Source of the DNA: Amorphochlora amoebiformis
Taxonomy: Eukaryota; Cercozoa; Chlorarachniophyceae
Direction: 5' to 3'
Length of the DNA stretch: 64,000 bases
NCBI GenBank assembly: GCA_054601695.1
Contig: BAAHQB010000066.1
Span: 186,001-250,000, forward strand
Part shown: positions 1-64,000 of the stretch, in pieces
Layout: each line of letters opens with the position of its first letter
Position numbering within the stretch: position 1 is the first letter of the stretch
Position numbers and translations under genes: made by a program
Notes under the pieces: model-generated
Told to the model about the DNA's origin: nothing
The model's database searches: none
Seen by the model: only the letters and a program-made list of their open reading frames with translations

Positions 1-27
1 ATATATATATATACATATATATATATA

Positions 28-66
<39 letters not shown>

Positions 67-112
67 TGTATATATCATAGTACATATTTACTTGATATAC
101 TTGTGTCTATAC

Positions 113-13624
<13,512 letters not shown>

Positions 13625-13753
13625 CGTGTCACCCAGATATTGCATATTTGATTTGATTTCCTGAATATTGGTTTGATATGATATCAACATCAATATCTAA
13701 AAATTGAATTACTGATATCTTTAACCCTTCGTCACCCTCCGTGACGGTCAATT
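13625..13753. promoter_or_regulatory. Divergent promoter region of genes A and B
   Basis: 129 bases separate the two predicted start codons, in ordinary non-(TA)n sequence. It must hold both 5' leaders and core promoters, unless the upstream in-frame ATGs of gene A at 13645 or 13693 are used. No TATA box or other named element can be assigned with confidence. Confidence 0.4.
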
Positions 13754-13964
13754 ATGGCAACGACCTATTTCCCGTCCGGTCCCTCGCGTGCCACCTCCTT
13801 TCTACTATACGCACAGCTGGCGCTCTCCACTCTCGCAAGTACAGCAAGACCGAGGGTAGTAGATCTAGCGAGGATGTCGAGGCGCGTGAAGATTGCTGGG
13901 GCTGCGTGCAGGCCACATGGACTCCCCAGCATGATGTTTCCAAACCGTCTTCCAACTCGGGAAG
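13754..13964 (+). CDS. Gene B exon 1
   Basis: Start ATG at 13754; ends ...PNRLPTRE plus G in phase 1 before GTACAG. An ORF in another frame starting at 13741 also crosses here, but the 13754 frame gives the transit-like N terminus and a correct splice into exon 2. The junction context CGGGAAGGTAC recurs at the exon 2 acceptor, so the intron is bounded by a short direct repeat. Confidence 0.65.
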
Positions 13965-14511
13965 GTACAGATTTGTAGTTTCCCGCTCCAGAAGTATTTA
14001 CTATACTATAATTTTGTATTTCCGGGAAGGTACGGTGTATTTGAGCGAGTTAAATCGTGTAATTCCGAGCCCGAAAATGAAATATGCGTGGATGATACAT
14101 CTGTCGTGCTTTGGGTATGGGGTAGTGAGGGTCAGGTCGCTGGGACCATTCAATCCGGCGCCAAAAGAAGCCGATAAAAACTTCGTCCCGATCGACCAGG
14201 CACTCAACAGCGAGGAAGATGGGCCCGTCGGACCTTTGGCGTGCCTTCTCGTTGGCTTTTCTGAAGGAGACTGTGTGAAATTCAGGAGGATGATGAGTGA
14301 ACTCGACGCAGATTTTGTCAACATCATCGCGGAGTCAAATGTTATCTCCCTTTAACCTCTACATCTTTTGTACGAACGGACATACTCCTCAACCCCTTCA
14401 AACCAAAATTCCATCACTATCGAGACTATAGCCATAGACCTAACCCGAATATATTCTCAGAATCTTAACTCTAGCTCAAACCTAAGTTTAACCCTAGCCC
14501 TAGTCCTACAT

Positions 14512-14566
<55 letters not shown>

Positions 14567-14610
14567 TATAGATATATTAATTTATTAGATTTATTTATGC
14601 GTATGTGAAT

Positions 14611-14645
<35 letters not shown>

Positions 14646-15049
14646 TCCCCTTTTTCTCTACATTCTCCCTCCTCTTTTCCCCTCCTCCTCGTTTCCCCTT
14701 TATTCTTCTCTGCACTCTAACCCCATATTTATCCGAGTAGCTCGAAATGACTCTTGAGGAGGCTCTACAGGACACAGCAAGGCGAACACACGGCCAGGAA
14801 TTGGACTCAAGGAGGCGTCTCGTTATGCTCTCCGGGATGTAGGATATATAACGCTCTTTCTAACTGTAACTCCTCTCCAATCGGATATTCTCTTACTCGC
14901 CTTTCTCTACCTTATTATATTTCATCTCTTGTTTGTATTTTCTCTATCTCTCTCGTCCCTCTCCTTATCTTCTCCCTCCCCCTCAATTCTGCCCTATATA
15001 TATATATATTATATATATATATATATATATTATTCTACATGTATAAACT

Positions 15050-15116
<67 letters not shown>

Positions 15117-15751
15117 ATATACATATATATATATATATATATATGTGTGTGTATATATATATATACATATCTATATATGTAAATATCCTCTCATTCTATT
15201 CATATCGTTGCTGTATTAACATTACATGATATTATGTACATATAATATGTATATATATATATATATGTGTGTACATGTATATATATATATATGCATAAAT
15301 ATATATATATATATACACATATATATATGATGTGTATATATATATATATACATGTATATATATATAAATATATATATATCATACGTATGCATACATGCAC
15401 ATATATGTGTATACGTATGTGTGTGTACGTATACATATATATTTATATATACGTGTATGCACACATACAATTTTGTACAATACATATGCTTACGTTACAA
15501 TAAATGTAGATACACATGTGTATATCTAATTTAATATCGCTTTTAATACCTCAGGAGATTACCAGAACATATCACTTTTAATATACATATATATGTATGT
15601 ACATCAGGTATCCTCCAGAGATATCTGAAGTAATGGCGGGATATGATGCGTCCGAGTTACCTGTGACTGTCTGGGCTGCTGCGGTCCCCAACGCCATGAA
15701 CAAGGTGGATTATTCTAAATACGCAAAGTATAAGTGCAATAAAAATATGTA

Positions 15752-15785
<34 letters not shown>

Positions 15786-15895
15786 GTATATGTGTATAAT
15801 ATATAAATATATGTGTATATATATTATATAATATATGTAGATGTATGTGTGTGTATAAAAAGTATCCCTAAAATACACACATTTGTGTGTACATA

Positions 15896-15949
<54 letters not shown>

Positions 15950-16468
15950 CATAATGTTAGCACAGCGGTATGGCATACCACTGGTAGTCCATAGTTACCG
16001 TTCTAGAGTGCTTGAATTATTTGGATTATGAATAACTTGCTTGGGACACGTGGGTATGTGCGCACAGAGTAATGGAATCTTCTGGTAAAGTCCCGAAGCA
16101 TGACATGGCGTGACGTCACACCGAGATACGTAAGAGATGTAAGAATGTGAAGCATACATGATCCATTGGCAAGCTCTAATACACAAGAGATGTAACAATG
16201 TGAAGCATACATGATCCATTGACAAGCTCTAGTACACAAGACGGCTGTAACCTAATGTCTGAACCCCGTTCGTACCGGCTAGTACCGGTTGAGTCGATCT
16301 CCAGTGAATCTCGGGGATGTCCAGCGATTTCCAGCATTCTCTATTGTTGCTATGATAATGTTTTTACACGCTATTGATGTCCAATCTTCGAGCTGCGTCC
16401 TGTCTTGCAATTTTTATCATTGTTTTAACAATCTATATGTATATATATATATATATATTATATTATTT

Positions 16469-16505
<37 letters not shown>

Positions 16506-16554
16506 ATGTGTGTGTGTATGCGTAGTATTCGTAACGCACATATTGCTACAGCAT

Positions 16555-16598
<44 letters not shown>

Positions 16599-16623
16599 TA
16601 CATACATATATATATAATATATG

Positions 16624-16659
<36 letters not shown>

Positions 16660-16822
16660 CGTGTGCGTGTGAAAGTAGAAAATGTTGATATTCATCACAT
16701 ATATATATCATGTGCCACAGTTTTGTAAATTAATCTAGTAATATGTTACACATCAGAGCCTCGCGGAGCTGATGGACGAGATCTACGAGGACGACTCGAT
16801 GATGAATTCAGGAGCCCACTAG
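13754..16822 (+). CDS. Gene B: five-exon gene, DUF3783-like protein, 260 aa, complete
   Basis: Exons 13754-13964, 14030-14340, 14741-14838, 15608-15704, 16757-16822 sum to 783 bases, an exact multiple of three, with ATG and TAG. Residues 1 to about 60 ([20 protein letters not shown] onward) are rich in Ala, Ser, Thr and Arg and nearly free of acids, like an organelle transit peptide. The C-terminal half has [18 protein letters not shown] and [12 protein letters not shown] followed by LAELMDEI. From memory this order of strand-Gly-Phe-Ser, Ser-Gly-Met and Ala-Val-Pro elements resembles DUF3783-type proteins; this was not checked. Function unknown. The last intron carries the inverted-repeat-ended element. 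Confidence 0.75.
14030..14340 (+). CDS. Gene B exon 2
   Basis: 311 bases, reads from [20 protein letters not shown] through [20 protein letters not shown] to [11 protein letters not shown], ends in phase 0 before GTTATC. The open frame continues to a stop at 14353-14355, so an unspliced short form would end there. Confidence 0.7.
14741..14838 (+). CDS. Gene B exon 3
   Basis: 98 bases after acceptor [26 protein letters not shown] then [12 protein letters not shown], ending in AT before GTAGGA. The split Met codon (AT plus G) is completed by exon 4. Confidence 0.75.
15608..15704 (+). CDS. Gene B exon 4
   Basis: 97 bases after acceptor [25 protein letters not shown] then [12 protein letters not shown], phase 0 before GTGGAT. 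Read through the donor, the frame would stop after 15 more codons. Confidence 0.78.
15955..16440. mobile_element. Inverted-repeat-ended element, copy 2, in last intron of gene B
   Basis: Left end GCGGTATGGCATACCACTGG near 15964-15983. Body matches copy 1 in the same direction, with a 53-bp tandem duplication (16133-16240) inserted. A much more diverged relative may lie at 53816-53880 (GTAGCAGTGGTAGTTGTCC). Confidence 0.6.
16133..16240. repeat. 53-bp tandem duplication
   Basis: Two copies of a unit containing GTGAAGCATACATGATCCAT and AAGCTCTA, differing at only a few positions. Absent from copy 1 of the element. Confidence 0.92.
16757..16822 (+). CDS. Gene B exon 5, terminal
   Basis: 66 bases after acceptor [26 protein letters not shown] then His and TAG. 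An acidic C-terminal helix that continues naturally from AVPNAMNK. Confidence 0.78.
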   Translation, partial: SLAELMDEIYEDDSMMNSGAH

Positions 16823-17190
16823 ATAGAATCAGGGACTTCACATGCATGAAAATTTCTGCGCTCATCATTCTCTAGTCATTGCTCGAGTACTCAGTTTACC
16901 ACATCAAAGAATATTCATCATGATAAGTATGGATCAAGACTCTCACTGCTAGACTTGTCGTCTAGATCATTGGAAGTTCTAGAAGTTCCTAGTACTAGTA
17001 GTATCCCCCGCCAGCATTAAATTAAGATTCATTGACTATACTAGCAGACAATTGTCGTAAATGAACGTACTTGGGTAATCTAGGTAATCGGTTACTACTC
17101 TTTTTGGATTTTTACTATGATATATCGATCATTTCATTAATATTCATGCGCAATGATGGGTCTCTTTAATTGTATCGCACCTAAGCTAGG
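16823..17190. other. Convergent intergenic region between genes B and C
   Basis: 368 bases of ordinary composition holding both 3' ends. No coding island and no repeat seen. AATAAA does not occur; polyadenylation signals cannot be named from sequence. Confidence 0.55.
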
Positions 17191-63980
<46,790 letters not shown>

Positions 63981-64000
63981 GTATTTATATATTTGTATGT

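Overview
The window is nuclear DNA of a eukaryote, probably a protist or alga; I cannot name the lineage. Nearly all of it is (TA)n-rich, with purine/pyrimidine tracts and many blocks of degenerate TTAGGG/CCCTAA telomere-like repeat. The long open frames made of Tyr/Ile or Ser/Leu/Phe are translations of simple repeats, not genes. The coding information sits in small islands of ordinary composition, typically 13-116 bases, each bounded by an AG 3' splice site and a GT 5' splice site. Joined in phase, the islands give three transcription units.

Gene A (minus strand, start near 13624, running off the left edge at base 1) opens with a clear seven-beta-strand methyltransferase of the Methyltransf_16/METTL21 type in eight small exons (13624 down to 10738). 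It shows motif I LELGSGTGIGG, VVLTD, LDW and the family DXXY motif DCVY. A phase-consistent chain of 15 further exons continues down to 113; it is either a long C-terminal extension or a second gene. Gene B (plus strand, 13754-16822) is complete: five exons, 783 bases including the stop, 260 residues. It has a transit-peptide-like N terminus and a C-terminal half that resembles a DUF3783-type domain. Genes A and B are divergent and their start codons are only 129 bases apart.

Gene C (minus strand, 63980 or beyond, down to the stop at 17191) converges on gene B across 368 bases. It is read here as about 94 exons averaging about 46 bases over 46.8 kb, roughly 1,440 codons. It contains an unmistakable SPRY domain (51385-50133), charged coiled-coil-like stretches, a probable PH-type domain (32715-28343) and a Pro/Gly/Asp-rich tail with repeats of DTKHG and PTDTQGQ type that are encoded by duplicated exons. 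Phase joins are unresolved at 33508/33357 and 51874/51385, and alternative joins exist at 53.4-53.0, 58.7-58.4 and 57.2 kb.

The introns hold the other notable material. Telomere-like blocks very often abut exons with the C-rich strand as sense strand, so that CCCTAA repeats form the 3' splice site. Several decayed extra copies of exons lie beside the intact exon. There are also a 22-bp minisatellite (43724-44010), a telomere-associated element of about 50 bp in five copies, an inverted-repeat-ended element near 3.3-3.7 and 16.0-16.4 kb, and a 1.07-kb purine tract (4500-5570). I saw no tRNA, rRNA, CRISPR array or protein-coding mobile element.
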